Counted from the stretch's first letter, positions 1 to 12,237 are shown. The stretch is DNA of 64,000 bases from Anisodus tanguticus (GCA_034509755.1 CM067551.1:11528501-11592500); one strand, 5' to 3'. The notes: a model not told the origin generated them from the letters alone. Made by a program: numbers and translations.

Positions 1-174
1 ATATTCTGATTCGCGGTGTGTAGGACCCTATTCGGGGAAATTCGATGTCTCTGATTAAGAGAGGAACATCTCTGTCTAATGCACCACATTCTTTGATGGT
101 TATTTTAAAATAGCCCAAGAAACGTTTTAAAATTCCTTTCAAGAAACTTTGAACATAACCTTTTTTATCCTTAT
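1..174 (-). CDS. Partial exon of an unidentified gene running off the left edge
   Basis: On the minus strand, 174 bases are open in one frame and are preceded by a good splice acceptor (pyrimidine-rich stretch ending CAACAG at 180-175). The peptide is mixed and globular in character; near its end it reads VPLLIRDIEFPRIG. There is no in-frame ATG, so the start must be in an upstream exon or the region upstream is untranslated. I do not recognise the family. The exon continues past base 1. It could instead be part of a decayed element, but the open frame combined with an acceptor makes a real exon more likely. Confidence 0.45.
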
Positions 175-660
175 CTGTTGGATATGTAAAGCATTACGGG
201 AAGTAAATAAATATTACAAGTGTTCGAAAGGATAAACAAACAAGCCAATATTCAGAATTATCGCAAGTTTGTTGAGTCTTGAATCTTGATAACCTGAAAT
301 CAAGAAACACTAAATCTGGATTGTTACAACTATGGGCTGAGTCGAGAGATGGCTCTCTGTCTTTAAGACAAGATTGCCTCGTATATATGCTTTTACGTTA
401 ACGGGCAATAGTCTCCCAAGATAAAATAACAACTAATCAACACTACAAAGCAAATAGGTTGATTCTGACGAAGAAAACAAACACGAAACGACTTGTTGAA
501 GAATGGAAAAGGAAGGAAGAGTTTTTGTTTTAGTCCACTGTTTGGCTTCACGTTTTTGGACTGGACTTCGATTTTTCTCTTTCTGTTTGTCTCTGTGTAT
601 ATATCTTAGTCTATGCAATTGAGCCAAAAGGGTCCAATATATAGCATAAGGGGAGGGACT
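175..660 (-). promoter_or_regulatory. Probable intron, leader and promoter of the left-edge gene
   Basis: Read on the minus strand, this region has a TATA-like CTATATATT at 644-636. A pyrimidine/purine mixed leader without a long reading frame follows, then an intron-like stretch leading to the acceptor at 175. The minus-strand frame spanning 433-666 has no recognisable domain. This is an inference from the exon at 1-174 and the TATA-like box; no transcript evidence is visible. Confidence 0.25.
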
Positions 661-1940
661 CCTCAACTATCAAGTAATGGCAGTTTATGACCATTAGTGA
701 GGGAGTTAATCAACCAAGTAATGGCTGATTTAATGTGCAGCATAAAGGAGCTGTTAGGGAGGTTTAAGGTGCATATTAATGGAGTTTTAATGCTCCAAAA
801 ATCAACTCCAACGGCAGGTAGAAACTTTCTGCCTTCTGTCGTTCCCAATTTCAGCTTTTCAGAAACTCCAGGAACCAAACTGTAAATATTAAGCAATTTG
901 GGGTCCAAAGAGATAATATCAGACCAAGCACCCGTGACCCGTGACCGTGACCGGACGGATGGACTTAGCCTTGAACCCAAGCACATCTAGGTCCTCCCTC
1001 CTTCAAACACATGGGTTACCCCTTGGGGTCCCAAATCCTTAGCCAATTTTGAGACTTATAAAGAGAACAATTCTTCATTTTCCATCCGATGTGGTAGATT
1101 TGTCCCACATCATATTTTCATATCTCAAACACCTTACTTCGTGGACCAATATCTCTTTCATTTCTCAATGAAATTTGACGATTCTTGGCCCTACGGTCAT
1201 CTACTCACTTAGTAGATTATGCACGTGTGAAGAGACAAAACCTCCAACATATGGAACCTTAGTGTTTAAGTCATTAAATACGGGTGGACGCACCTCCCCA
1301 CCAAAGACAAATTTTCAACATTATCCTTATCATATCAATCAAACGATCTTTAATTGTATATTGAGTACACGTTTAGGTGGGTGATTTTTTAAACCACGGG
1401 TTAAAATGTTAAAAGATTTCAAAGATAAAACCACATATTTTTTATGTTTATACGAGAGCCTTCATAGTTCATATAGTGTCTCCGAATTTAACCAACGTGT
1501 ATTACTCTCAATAGTACAAGTTTCACATTGGATGGTAGGGTATATTATTGTTAGTTTAATATAATGTTTACTTTAATTTTATTTTATTATTAAATTTATT
1601 GTTATATAATGATAAAAAACTTCATTTTATGTAATTATTGATTTAGTGTTATCGCATTATTATCTTATTTATTTTTTTCATTTTATCTTTACTTATTATC
1701 TAATAAACATATTTTATCTTTTTTATGATAGTTTTATATTGTATCCTACTTTTTTTTATAGATTTATCCTTCAAATTGTTGATGTATAACATTATATAAC
1801 CACCAAAATAGTATAACTTATTCAAATATTATATTTATCAATATAATATAATACAATATAATGCAAGGCAATATAATAAAATAGGAAAGATTAGGAAACA
1901 ATACGTAACAACCATCCAAAGCAAGATCAAATTCAAGCCA
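661..1940. other. Intergenic region, no gene seen
   Basis: The region becomes increasingly AT-rich toward 1560-1900. Short frames at 663-986 and 1175-1384 show no family signature. The stretch around 1085-1110, with direct repeats of a TGTCCCACATC type, resembles words common in plant LTR remnants, but no element could be bounded. Confidence 0.4.
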
Positions 1941-2081
1941 CTCAATAATAAATAAGAACAACATCTCAATTTTAAGTTAGTTTGATTCTCAATAATAAAT
2001 AAGAACAACATCTCAATTTTAAGTTAGTTTGATTCTCAATAATAAATAAGAACAACATCTCAATTTTAAGTTAGTTTGATT
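1941..2081 (+). repeat. Three perfect tandem copies of a 47-bp unit
   Basis: Units lie at 1941-1987, 1988-2034 and 2035-2081, each starting CTCAATAATAAATAAG and ending GTTAGTTTGATT. All three look identical on reading. The array ends 16 bases before the ATG of the DUF538 gene at 2098, so it must be in its leader or core promoter. Identity between units implies recent amplification or homogenisation. Confidence 0.95.
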
Positions 2082-2097
2082 CACTAACTAGTAAAAC

Positions 2098-2607
2098 ATG
2101 CCTTCTATAGCTATTCCCTTGTGCATCTTCCTCATCCTCCTCTCTGCATACTCTCCGTCCATCGCCGGCAACGATTCCCAATCCCCGACGGCATACGAGA
2201 TCCTTCAGGAATACAATTTTCCTGTAGGATTACTCCCGAAAGGCGCAACCAGGTACGAATTCGACAAAACGACTGGCAATTTCGCCGTTTACTTTAAAAA
2301 ATCGTGCACTTTCAGCATAAGCGGATACAATCTCAAGTACATGAGTAAAATTACTGGTAAAATTTCAAAGGATAAGCTTGCGAACTTGAAAGGCGTACAG
2401 GTGAAACTGCTATTGTTTTGGATCAATATTGTGGAAGTTACTCATGATAGCGACGAGCTTGATTTTTCCGTCGGTATTGCCTCTGCTGATTTTCCTATTA
2501 ATAATTTCTATGAGTCCCCGCAGTGTGGATGTGGATTTGATTGTGTTAATTCTGGAGAAATTGGCACTGGTGAGTTCAATTTGATGAAGCTTATATCTTT
2601 GTTTTGA
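2098..2607 (+). CDS. DUF538 family secreted protein, copy 1
   Basis: The 169-residue frame starts with a classic signal peptide (hydrophobic core CIFLILLSAY, probable cleavage near residue 24). It then follows the DUF538 pattern: AYEILQEYNFPVGLLPKG near residue 32, a mid-domain CTFSISGYNLKY, the LLLFWINIVEV strand near 122, and a C-terminal SPQCGCGFDC motif. Family function is poorly defined; members are small plant proteins, some stress-responsive. Unlike the paralogue at 14501, this copy has no intron after the mid-domain. A good donor (CTG|GTGAGT, intron from 2570) lies just past the domain, so the last about 12 residues may be intron read-through and a further exon may exist. The 47-bp triplicate lies directly upstream. 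Confidence 0.85.
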   Translation: MPSIAIPLCIFLILLSAYSPSIAGNDSQSPTAYEILQEYNFPVGLLPKGATRYEFDKTTGNFAVYFKKSCTFSISGYNLKYMSKITGKISKDKLANLKGVQVKLLLFWINIVEVTHDSDELDFSVGIASADFPINNFYESPQCGCGFDCVNSGEIGTGEFNLMKLISLF

Positions 2608-3778
2608 ATCGTTAACTGAAAATTTCAGAAATTGACCGTAAGTTTGTGGTCGTAGTAATAGTAGAAGTGGATTTAGGATTAAATTAAGCTAAATTGATGG
2701 TCCAGTTTGGAACTCCGTCCCGATTTATGTGATATATTTTCATTTCACAAGTACTTTTTGTAAAGGAAATTTTTGAATTTTATAATTTAAAATAAATTAA
2801 AAATATTTATATAATTATAAATTATCTTGTTTTATATAAAAATTAAATTATAATTAAATAAATAAATATGTCATGTTTTGAAAAAATGAATCATTATTTT
2901 TGGAACGGTGGACTATTAATTCAGAATCCCACGGAACTGGAAGCATATGCTTTTTTTTATTCCTTGGCTCTTGTGGGATGGATATTATTTTTGTCCCGGG
3001 GACTTTCATCTTGTAGTGCCCTTTACTTATGGGGGTCGTAATAAAAGTCTGTTTTAAGCATATTTACAATTTCAATCACTATCAACATATTTATTTACTT
3101 GGTAGCTTTTATTATTTCGTTGATTTATAAGCTTTTCAGGGATATTTTGGTAGGTGTGACAAATGTTAGAAACATGGATAATAATATCTTTTAACTGCTC
3201 AAATTGAAATATTATCAAATTATTAGAATATAAATTATAATAATATTAGAGACTCAAAATAAAATTTGTTTGGCTTAGAGACATGTCAAGACGTTTTTGA
3301 AGATAGTTAAAGTCTTTCCCACGAGTAAACGGAAGAATAAATGATAACTCTTTTATTCTTGATATGAATTCACCTTTTAATAAATATCTCTCAAATATTT
3401 TCAAGAGAGTATGCGGATTGCTTGCCTTTTTCAAATAAAAGCACTTTATAGGATGAAAGAATACATAAAATAAGAGTTCTAATTAAATAAAATTTATTAA
3501 TAGGTTCATGAATTTTGTAAGAAAAATGTTTCTTTCAAAAGAATATAAACGTATAAATTTAATGAAGTGAAACTTATGAATTCACATTTATTAATTTGAA
3601 AACAGAATTCTTATCAAATGTATTATTCCAAAATTAATTGAAACATTTGTTTCAACAATAAATAGTCGGATTAGTTTGGTGATCTCCTTTCTCTTATTTC
3701 ATAATTTAAGACCTTGGAAGGTCAAATAATTTAATTTCTTTAATGAATTTAGAATAGATTCTTCAATATTTTTGTTGT
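2608..3778. other. AT-rich downstream region with a decayed MITE
   Basis: No gene was seen. Around 2709-2912 the sequence starts with an AACTCCGTCCCGATTTATG word and ends with a loosely inverted counterpart. This fits an old member of the TA-flanked CTCCCTCCGT-type MITEs found elsewhere in the window. The rest is simple AT-rich DNA. Confidence 0.35.
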
Positions 3779-4224
3779 GTCTGGCCTAGGGCTGGCCAGT
3801 GGGCCGGGACGGCCCGACCCCGTCCCGAGCCCGCCCGGTCCCGCCCCGACCCCGCTTTAAAAAAAAAAAAAAAAAAAAATTAACGGGGGCGGGACTCGAA
3901 CTCGGAACGGGACGATGTCTAGTCCCGCCAGATCCGAGCCCGCCCTAGGCCCGCCTGACCCGAGACCGACCCGAGCCCGTCCCGAGACCGACCCCGACCC
4001 CGTCCCGAGACCGACCCCGACCCCGTCCCGAGACCGACCCCGCCCTTTTCCCCCTTTGCAAAAATGACCGTTGCACCGACGGCCATTTTAGATTATGGTC
4101 GTTGGCGTTTTAGATTATGGCCGTTGCCCGCCATTTTAGGCCCCCCTCCCCCAACCCCCCTACCCCTTAATATTTATTTTTAACCCATGAGTTATTATAT
4201 TTACACTTTAACCCAATTTTTCAA

Positions 4225-4233
4225 CTATAAATA
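4225..4233 (+). promoter_or_regulatory. TATA box of hAT copy 1 transposase
   Basis: CTATAAATA lies about 310 bases before the transposase ATG at 4544. The same box sits at the equivalent place in copies 2 and 3, which supports a real promoter. Confidence 0.6.
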
Positions 4234-4543
4234 ACTCATTTTCTCTTCATCTTTCTCACAAATCTTCCTACAATCTCTCTAATTTCTCAATATATCTCTC
4301 TACAAGTCTACATTGTTTGCTAAATATTCAATTTTATTAATTCATTTGGGAATTGAGAGTGAAGTTGGCAACTAGCTTGAGGATCTTCCATCGAGCAAAG
4401 TTTCAATTTTCAACCTCTCGATTACACGTCGACGTTACGTCGGCGTTTGGTACATTCGTTCATTCATTAAATTATTATTGTCTGTTTATTTTATTTAGCG
4501 CACTTAATTTTATTGTCTTTAATTATTTATTATCATAATTAAA

Positions 4544-6989
4544 ATGGAAGGATTAAAAGGTATGTTTAAGGGTAAGGGTAAGAGTGCTTCTTCTAGTAGG
4601 GGCAACCAGGGCAAGGGTACTTCTTCTAGTCATCTTATTCCTACACAGGATGATTTTGTTGATACTCAACATTTTCCTACAATACCATTAGATTTAGACC
4701 AGGAGCTATTTTCTGAAACTCAAGAAGACTTTAATTTAGACGATGATCTAGATGATATACCCACTAATGTTGATGACAACACACCCACTAGTGCACCTTC
4801 AACCGAAATACCTCCTATTCCCCCTAGTATGAGACGAGGTCCGAAAAACGACCATTAAAATCGGATGTATGGACATTTTTTTATAGGGACGTAGAGAATC
4901 AAGAAGCTAAGCTATATGTAAAATTTGTAAAAATGTTTTAAAATTTAAAACTGGAAAAGGTCACGGTGGGACGGGGGTTTAATTAGACACGTAGTAAGTG
5001 CTCATCCGGCTAGGTATGCCCAATACCAGGCTTCAAAATCGGGTGCGCAAACGCCCGCTCTATCGGGACAAGGTTCACATACGATACGTCCCGGACCAAG
5101 TACAGGGCCAAATTGACCCTATGACGGGGGGAATTGTAGGCTCTAAATACAATAAACATAGAGATAGGGAAGAAATATCAAAATTAGTTGCTTTGTGGAG
5201 GGTTTGCCTTTTTCATTTCCTTCATCTCCCGATTTTATTCATTACATTAGAGATATATATAATCCTCGCTTTTAACGCTTTTCCTAGATCAACCGTTAAG
5301 AGAGATGTATTTAAATTCGCGTATGAATATCAACAATAATTACGTTTTTCATTATATCATTTTAATGGCAAAGTATCTATCACGTCTGATATAGGTCGTA
5401 GTACTAACGGCCATGATTATTTAACTATAACTTGTCATTGGATAGATTATAAATGGTCTATGCAAAAACGTATTTTAGCGTATAGATATATAGATGATAG
5501 GCACACCGGTACTTTTATTGCGTAAAATATTTATCAAGTGTGCGATTATTACGAATTACCGATAAAATTATGACTATTACATTAGATAACGCTTCTAATA
5601 ACAATTACGCAATTACAATGTTAAAAAATAGTTTAACTCCATCTTTTCCAGACCATTTTCATATAAAATGCGCGTGCCATATATATAACTTAATTGTAAA
5701 GGATGGTCTATCACTTTTTGAAAACATTCTTAGTAAAATACAATTTGCTATAAACTTTATTTTTAAAAGTAATAAAGTACAACGTAGAAAAGAATATAAA
5801 AAAACTTGTCACGATTGTGGACTACCTTATAGAAGAATTCCACAAGAAGTATCCACTATGTGGAATTCTTTATACGAGCAACTACTTGTTGCTTATGACT
5901 ATAAATTACCTATAACTTTATTTTTTAACTCTCATAATAAAAAGCCAGATGATATAATTTTAGATAGTGATTGGGTAAAAATTTCCGAACTTATTGTATT
6001 TTTAGAGAAATTTTTTCAAGCAACAAAAGAATTTTCCGGTATATATTATCCTACTATTTCAACTATGTTATTTTATATAACTCTAATATTTTTATTACTT
6101 AGTGAATATATGGAAAAATCAAATTATAAGGCAGCTATTAAAAAAATGTTTGTCAAAATAAAAATATATTTTATTCCTATTCCCTCTATTTATATTATTG
6201 GTTCTGTATTAAATCCTACTATTAAAATAGACGATACTAAATCACTAATTGAAACTATTTACGATTGTATAGAAGTACTACCACCTCCAAGTCCCAAAAA
6301 TCTAAATCACCCACCACCTATTGAACAAACTAAAGAAGAAGCGGTGTCTAGCGTAGAACACCAATGCAAAAATATATATAGATTTTATCAACAAGAAAAT
6401 GCTAGTAACTTACCTAGCTTCCATACCATCTTCTTCATCTTCAACACAACCTCACAAAAGACATGTTGTTTCGCGGCTAGTATTGAAAGCCTCGTAAATA
6501 GAATGTGCGGCCTACCTCTACTACTAACCAAATTAGCGAGTTGGATATTTTTGTTTTGCGGGGTTCGTACCGTATCAAGAAGTTATCAATGAAGATGGAC
6601 ATGAAGACTTGTTTGAAATACTTGGAGGGGAATGAGAAGACCTTTCCGACACTTTCATTGATGGCTCGAGATGTTTTGAACATTCAAGCGTCATCAACCG
6701 CGTCGTCGAAAGCGCTTTTTCTGCGCAGAGATATCAAATAGGAGACCACGAGATACTTATTGGCCGGAGACACTTGGAAATTGCGTATTATTCGAGAGAT
6801 TGGATACGAGCGGAGCGGAGAAGGTGCGGTCAACCGGAGATCAACGAAGAAGATGATGAAAACTACAACGAAATCTTAACCGAAGGTAGTGGAAGCGACG
6901 TGGATCAATTTGACCAACAAATACCAATTCCAACCGAAGAACCACAAGAAATCATCAAGCAATTAGAACAAGTTTTTTTGAGAATGTAA
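4544..6989 (+). pseudogene. hAT transposase relic (BED finger, RNase H-like core, hATC)
   Basis: The reading starts at the ATG at 4544 with a Ser/Gly/Lys-rich start and an acidic segment (DDDLDDIPTNVDD). It then breaks inside the BED zinc-finger region near 4850. The RNase H-like core is readable from about 5540 (TLDNASNNNYAI, then KCACHIYNLIVKD, typical of hAT transposases). The C-terminal dimerisation segment follows at 6505-6741 (FPTLSLMARDVLNIQ). Frames change several times and stops interrupt, so no functional protein is expected. In an intact element this enzyme would cut and rejoin the terminal repeats. Confidence 0.85.
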
Positions 6990-7405
6990 TTTTTTTAATT
7001 GCAATTTTATTATGTAATTTGCAACTTTTGGACAACACCACAAAGTTGCAATTTAGATTTTAGACAATTGTATTTGTATTACAAAAAAATCATATGTCTA
7101 TTAAATAATATAAAAGGCACAAAAACAAATTTTGGGATGTTTTTATTACACTATCTTATTTTGTTTATTGAGTTTTTTTTATACATATGTTATTTAAAAA
7201 AAAAAAAAAGGAAAACCCGACCCCGCCCCGAGCCCGACCCGACCCCGCCCCACCCCGATACCGACGGATCGGGATCGGGACGGATCTGCAGTCCCGCCAG
7301 GCCCCGCTAGACCCGACCTCGACCCCCTGGCTCGTCCCGCCCCGACCCCGCCAGACCCGGCCCGCCAGACCCGAGCCCGGCCCACTGGCCACCCTTAGTC
7401 TGGCC

Positions 7406-8637
7406 CAAGGAACTGGCCCAAAATTGTTAGACAATGAAGAAAAGATTGGATTTGAGGAATATTTGTGATGTTTAAAGACCAAGTCAAATCTTGTCACTGT
7501 TCATTCGAGTAAACAATCCACTACTACTTTCATCCGTAACGAATATTGAAAGGGTGTGAAAATTCACCTTGGTTATTTATTAACATTGAATTATAACTCT
7601 ATGACGAAAAGACCCTTCGATTCCCATTATACAATTTGGGTTGACAAGAGTATTATTGTAATTGCCTGATCATGAAATGATTTTATTGCCTAACAAAAAG
7701 AGTAATTATAGCTGATTGAATTTTCTATTTCGCACATAACTCTTAATTTCCTACTTTATCCCTTTATAACATACTTTCCTATAATTTTAGCCATTTCTAA
7801 TGAATACTTTTGTCAATTATTTTTTCTATTGATTGTTACAATATCTCATTGTAAGGGCTTTGTAAGTTCATCTTCAATACGTTAGAGTCCGGATAATATT
7901 TTCTGTTATTTATGATGGACACGATAATAAAGCGTATGTACTTATTATAAGTATCGCAGCTGTATTTACAAAAAAAAAACTATTATATTTCTACAAAAGA
8001 AATTGATGTCATTGATCTATAAGTGACAAAAGTTAAATGATAAAATAATTTATCAAACATTATATATTACATTGAGTAGGAACAAAATTTCAAGCCCCCG
8101 TTTTAAATCTTATCTCATTAATAATAATGTCAACTATTTGAGAATTTAATAGAGAAACTCTTTCACTACTGTGAACATCACTTTTAAATTTCGTTCTAAG
8201 AAAATAAAAGGCATTTTTTTAGGAAACATAAACTTATGAATTTTGTTTTGTTGCAAAATATAAATTTATGGGCGAAGATTTAAAAATTTTAATAAATTGA
8301 AATCACAAATTTAAAATTAAATCTTACCTTTTAGAAGAATTTGGAATTGAAAATAAAATTTCAAATTGAAGTCAGAGTTTTATTTAATGTCATAAATAAC
8401 ACTGATTTTAAATCAGTTTTAAATTTGTGCCAAAAATTGCATAACCAAACGCCTACTTAGTATGTCAATCTTTAACATACCCCAAAATAATGTTGATGTT
8501 ATATTTAAATTTCAATCCTATATTTTAAGTTTTGGATTGGGCTGTGCTGAGCACGGCTCAGCTGCCCCTGAATATCCAAAGTTCCTGCAACATACCTTTC
8601 TTTGTTGGAGTCCTGTTATCCCCTAAACTTTTTAAAA
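7406..8637. other. AT-rich intergenic region, no gene seen
   Basis: No coding frame of note and no boundable element. The composition is simple AT-rich DNA between hAT copy 1 and the next MITE. Confidence 0.4.
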
Positions 8638-8849
8638 CATTTCCTTAGTTTCAATTTATGTGACATCGTTTGACTTGAAAGGGAGATTAAGAAAGAAAGA
8701 CTTTTGAAATTTGTATTCCAAAATAAATTTTAGATTTTTGTGTGGTTATAAATTATCCAATAAAGTAAAATTATTTTTAAATATATAAATGTGACATTCT
8801 TTTTTATACATACAAAAATATTGTGTTATATAAATTGAGACATAGGGAG
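8638..8849. mobile_element. MITE of the TA-flanked CTCCCTCCGT-type family
   Basis: The left end (TTTCAATTTATGTGACATC) and the inverted right end (CTCCCTATGTCTCAATTTAT) form a diverged terminal inverted repeat around an AT-rich core. The family is Stowaway/mariner-like in having TA target sites. The left boundary is less certain than the right. Confidence 0.6.
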
Positions 8850-9361
8850 TAATAAATACCACACAAAGTGTGGCAAAGAGAGTGTATTTCACTATTTTTG
8901 GGAGAGTGAGAAGTATAATATCTAATTAATTTATACACGTTTCTGTTAAACAAGGTATATATACATGTGATATACACTTAATATACGGGTAATCACATTA
9001 TTGGCCCGTCTCGGAAGACAGCCCAACACGGAAGAGGGCAGCAAAACCCATCTCTTGTACACTTATCATAATTGTATAGTTAGAATTATGGTAGAATAAG
9101 GTTATAGAAATAGATAGGAATAGGATTCTATACCTATTATAGAAATATGTAACTTGTATATATAGCCTTACAATTAATGAAAATAATCAAGGGGATTATT
9201 TCTTTCATGGTATCAAAAGTCTAGGTCAAACAAAATTTTCTTTCCCAGATTTTTGTTATTCCTCTCGGCCGAGACCCCCCCCCCCCTCGGGTTTACCAAA
9301 TTCTTCTTTCGCTCTCAAAATCTCTCTTACAAATACCTCTTTCATCTCTTGTTCTTTCGTT

Positions 9362-9973
9362 ATGTCTACGTCAAAGAACACGTTTCACCCTGCCCTTGTT
9401 GTTTCTAACATCAAGAATCATATCCCGTTAATTCTTGAAATTCACACTCGTTCGCATCAAGTCATCCATCACATAATCCCCGCGGCTCCTAATGATACGG
9501 AGGTCCCTAAACGCGAGGATGATCCTATGTTATGGACAACACTTGATGCCACCGTCCTTCAGTGGATTTATTCTACTATTTCTACCGACCTATTGCAGAT
9601 GATTATTGAGCCAGACGCTACGGCGATGGTTGCATAGGATAGACTGCGTGACATATTCCAGGATAATCAAAATTCCAGAGCTGTTACCCTTGAACATGAT
9701 TTTTCCCACGTCAACATGGAAAATTTTCCGAACGTTTCAGCATATTGCAAAAGGTTGAAGGAATTGCGCGGACCAACTCCGCAACGTTGGTGCGCCAGTT
9801 AGTGAAGATCGTCTTGTTTTACAGATGGTTGCTGGCCTATCTGAGGCCTATAGTGGCGTTGGAACTCTCCTTCGTCAAAGTAATCCTCTTCCAAGGTTCT
9901 ATCAAGCCCGCTCCATGCTTACGTTGGAAGAAGCCGGTTTGGCTAAATAGGCGGCTACTAATGCTAGTCCCGT
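9362..9973 (+). pseudogene. copia gag relic
   Basis: An ATG at 9362 opens a gag-like frame (MLWTTLDATVLQWIYSTIS is the usual copia gag pattern). It is stopped by TAG after residue 91 and continues as RLRDIFQDNQNSRAVTLEH, then shifts frame near 9740. It would have encoded the particle protein. Gag homology fades where the Gly/Ser/Trp-rich linker at 9972 begins. Confidence 0.7.
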
Positions 9974-11809
9974 GGTCATGATGACTTTCTCCACTAGTCC
10001 TCAAAATTTTGGTAACAATTCGAACCAAAACCGATCACACTGGGGTAGCAAAAATGGCCGGAAAAATCGCGGGGGCAAACGCGGAGGTTCCGGCGGTAGT
10101 CACGGTGGCCAAAACAGTGGCAGTGGACCCCATCCAGGTTTCAGTGGGCCACCGAACCCCTGGTCTCAGCCTTGGGCCTCTGGGCCGTGGGCTTGGACCA
10201 GTGGACAGTGGCCCTACGGCCCACCTCCACAACAATTTCCAACATCTGGCCAGTGGGCTTTCCAACAGCTCAGACGACCCACTGCCCACTGGCCCAGTAA
10301 CGCAAGTTCCAACAGTTACGGCCCAGGACAGCCCAGTTCTGGAATACTTGGGCTCCGGCCTCCGCAAGCTCACCACGCAGCAGGCCCCACTCAGACCGAT
10401 ATCGAGGCCGCGATGCACACACTAGGTTTGACTCAATCGGACCCAAATTGGTATATGGATACCAGTGCCACTACCCACATGATATCAGATTCATGTACTC
10501 TCTCATCTTATTCCAATTTGAGCAACCCTCGAGGTATAATTGTTGGTAATGGTAACTCTATTCCAATTCAGGGTTATGGTCAGAAAACGTTGTGTCCCCC
10601 CAATCCACCCCTTATCTTGAAAAATATTTTACATGCCCCCAAATTGATTAAAAACTTAGTGTCTGTCCGAAGTTCACCACTGACAATTCCGTTTCTGTTG
10701 AATTTGATCCTTTTGGTTTCTCTGTGTAGGATTTCAAGACGAGGAGTCCTCTTATGAGGTGTGATAGTAAGGGAGATCTTTATCCTATCACTCCCGGTTT
10801 CAGTCCATCGAGTCAAGCCTTGCCATCAACTTTTGCAACCATTTCTCCTTCCTTGTGGCATGCTCGCCTTGGTCATCCGGGATCCTCTATTTTATCAGTT
10901 TTAGATCAAAATAGTTTTATTTCTTGTAAGGGTACGAGTCGTACTCCAATTTGTCAATTTTGTTTGTTAGGAAAAATTGTTAAGTTGCCATTTGTAGACT
11001 CAAATTCTCATACTTCAATGTCATTTGATATTATTCATAGCGACCTATGGACGTTTCATGTTCTAAGTTCGTTGGGTCATCGGTATTATGTTCTTTTTTT
11101 GGATGATTATTCTAAATTTTTGTGGACGTTTTCAGTTGCAAATAAATCTCAAGTGTTTTCCGTCTTCGTAAAATTTAGAGCATTCATTATAACACAATTC
11201 GAAAGAGAAATAAAAAATATTCAGTGTGATAATGGAAAAGAGTATGACAATAGGGTGTTTCAGGAGTTCTGTGCTAATAATGGGATCAATTTTCATTTTT
11301 CTTGTCCTCATACATCTTCACAAAACGGGAAAACCGAACGCAAAATTCGTTACATAAATAACATTGTCCGCACTCTCTTAATTCATGCTTTCTTACCCCC
11401 ATATTTTTGGCATCATGCCCTACAAATGGTCACATATCTGCTAAACATAATTCCTTCCAAAGGTCTGACATATTCTTCCCCCTTCCAAATTTTATATAAT
11501 AAGAATCCTTCTTATTCTCATCTTCGAATTTTTGGGTGCTTGTGTTATTCGTTATTCCCGTCCACCACAATTAACAAACTTCAGGCCCGGTCTACTCCGT
11601 ATGTGTTTTTGGGTTATCCATCTAATCATCGTGGTTACAAATGTTTTGATTTATCCTCCAAAAAAATCATCATTAATCGCCATGTAATTTTTGATGAAAC
11701 TCAATTTTCCTTTACAAAAGTTCATACTACCGAGCCTAGTTCGTATAATTTTTTGGATGATGGTATATCCCCGATATTGTGTACTTCATATTTAATTACT
11801 CCTAATTAA
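9972..11809 (+). pseudogene. copia protease-integrase region
   Basis: A Gly/Ser/Trp-rich linker (about 10000-10400) precedes a protease motif WYMDTSATTHM, in which Ser replaces the usual Gly of DTG. A frameshift near 10740 leads to the frame at 10754-11809. That frame has a pre-integrase zinc motif (LWHARLGH ... CQFC) and an integrase core with the acidic residues in HSDLW, CDNGKEY and QNGKTER, so the D,D,E triad is kept. The frame then ends with no reverse transcriptase. Confidence 0.85.
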
Positions 11810-12237
11810 TTATCATTAAAGCCTAAAAAAATTCTTCCAAAAAAGTTCTTGTTAACGCCGGAGAATCTCCATCCATTATTTTCGACCATGACAAATATGA
11901 AATTTAGAATAAATTTTGTCGCCGGAATTTGAAGCTTGCCGGAAAAGATTATCACCGAAATTTTAAAATCCAGCGATGTTTTTTTTAATCTCGCTGGAAA
12001 ACTTGAGAACAATATTTTATAAGTTTATGAAATTAGGGCTTCAAAACACATGGCTTAAATCAATGTTTTTATGGATGATCATGATGAAGAAAAGAAAAAA
12101 GAAAAAAAATGTACAAAAAGGGGCAGCCATGGTTGGCTTGCGAAGGAGAAAAATATTATTTTTTTAAAAATAAAAAAATAAATATATATATATGGCAGAG
12201 TAAAATACACCCTTTTTGTTTAGTGTGATATTTATTA
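11810..12237. other. Spacer after the truncated copia element
   Basis: AT-rich, with an (TA) run at 12183-12192. No pol homology continues here, and no matching 3' LTR was found. Confidence 0.4.

Larger units (their letters stand above)
3787..7397 (+). mobile_element. hAT transposon copy 1, full length, decayed transposase
   Basis: The element is flanked by a perfect 8-bp target duplication GTCTGGCC (3779-3786 and 7398-7405). It ends in inverted repeats TAGGGCTGGCCAGTGGGCC and, inverted at the right, TAAGGGTGGCCAGTGGGCC. Both ends carry strikingly GC-rich arms built from CCCGACCCCG-type words. The left arm includes a 23-bp unit repeated three times at about 3979-4047. The AT-rich interior holds a promoter and transposase relic. 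The 8-bp duplication plus the BED-finger and hATC-type transposase place it in the hAT superfamily. Copies 2 (57160-60596) and 3 (62798-63813) belong to the same family. Confidence 0.95.
8944..11809 (+). mobile_element. Ty1/copia retrotransposon, truncated after integrase
   Basis: A probable 5' LTR runs from about 8944 (TG) to 9208 (CA). It is followed immediately by a primer-binding site TGGTATCAAAAGT (9209-9221) of the initiator-Met tRNA type. Gag, protease and integrase remnants follow in copia order. Reverse transcriptase, RNase H and the 3' LTR are absent: after 11809 the sequence no longer reads as pol. The LTR start is estimated from the TG dinucleotide only. Confidence 0.8.

Noticed and set aside
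433..666. 77-residue minus-strand frame
   Set aside because: No recognisable domain; overlaps the presumed promoter and leader of the left-edge gene.
1941..2081. CRISPR-like array
   Set aside because: The 47-bp units are directly adjacent with no spacers, and the genome is a plant.
7165..7497. Long frames on both strands rich in Pro, Arg and Gly (also at 62754-62963 and 63559-63866)
   Set aside because: They arise from the GC-rich, stop-poor arms of the hAT elements; they are open on both strands and have no domain.
10009..10425. Overlapping frames on both strands in the copia linker
   Set aside because: Shadows of the Gly/Ser/Trp-rich gag-pol linker in the true frame.
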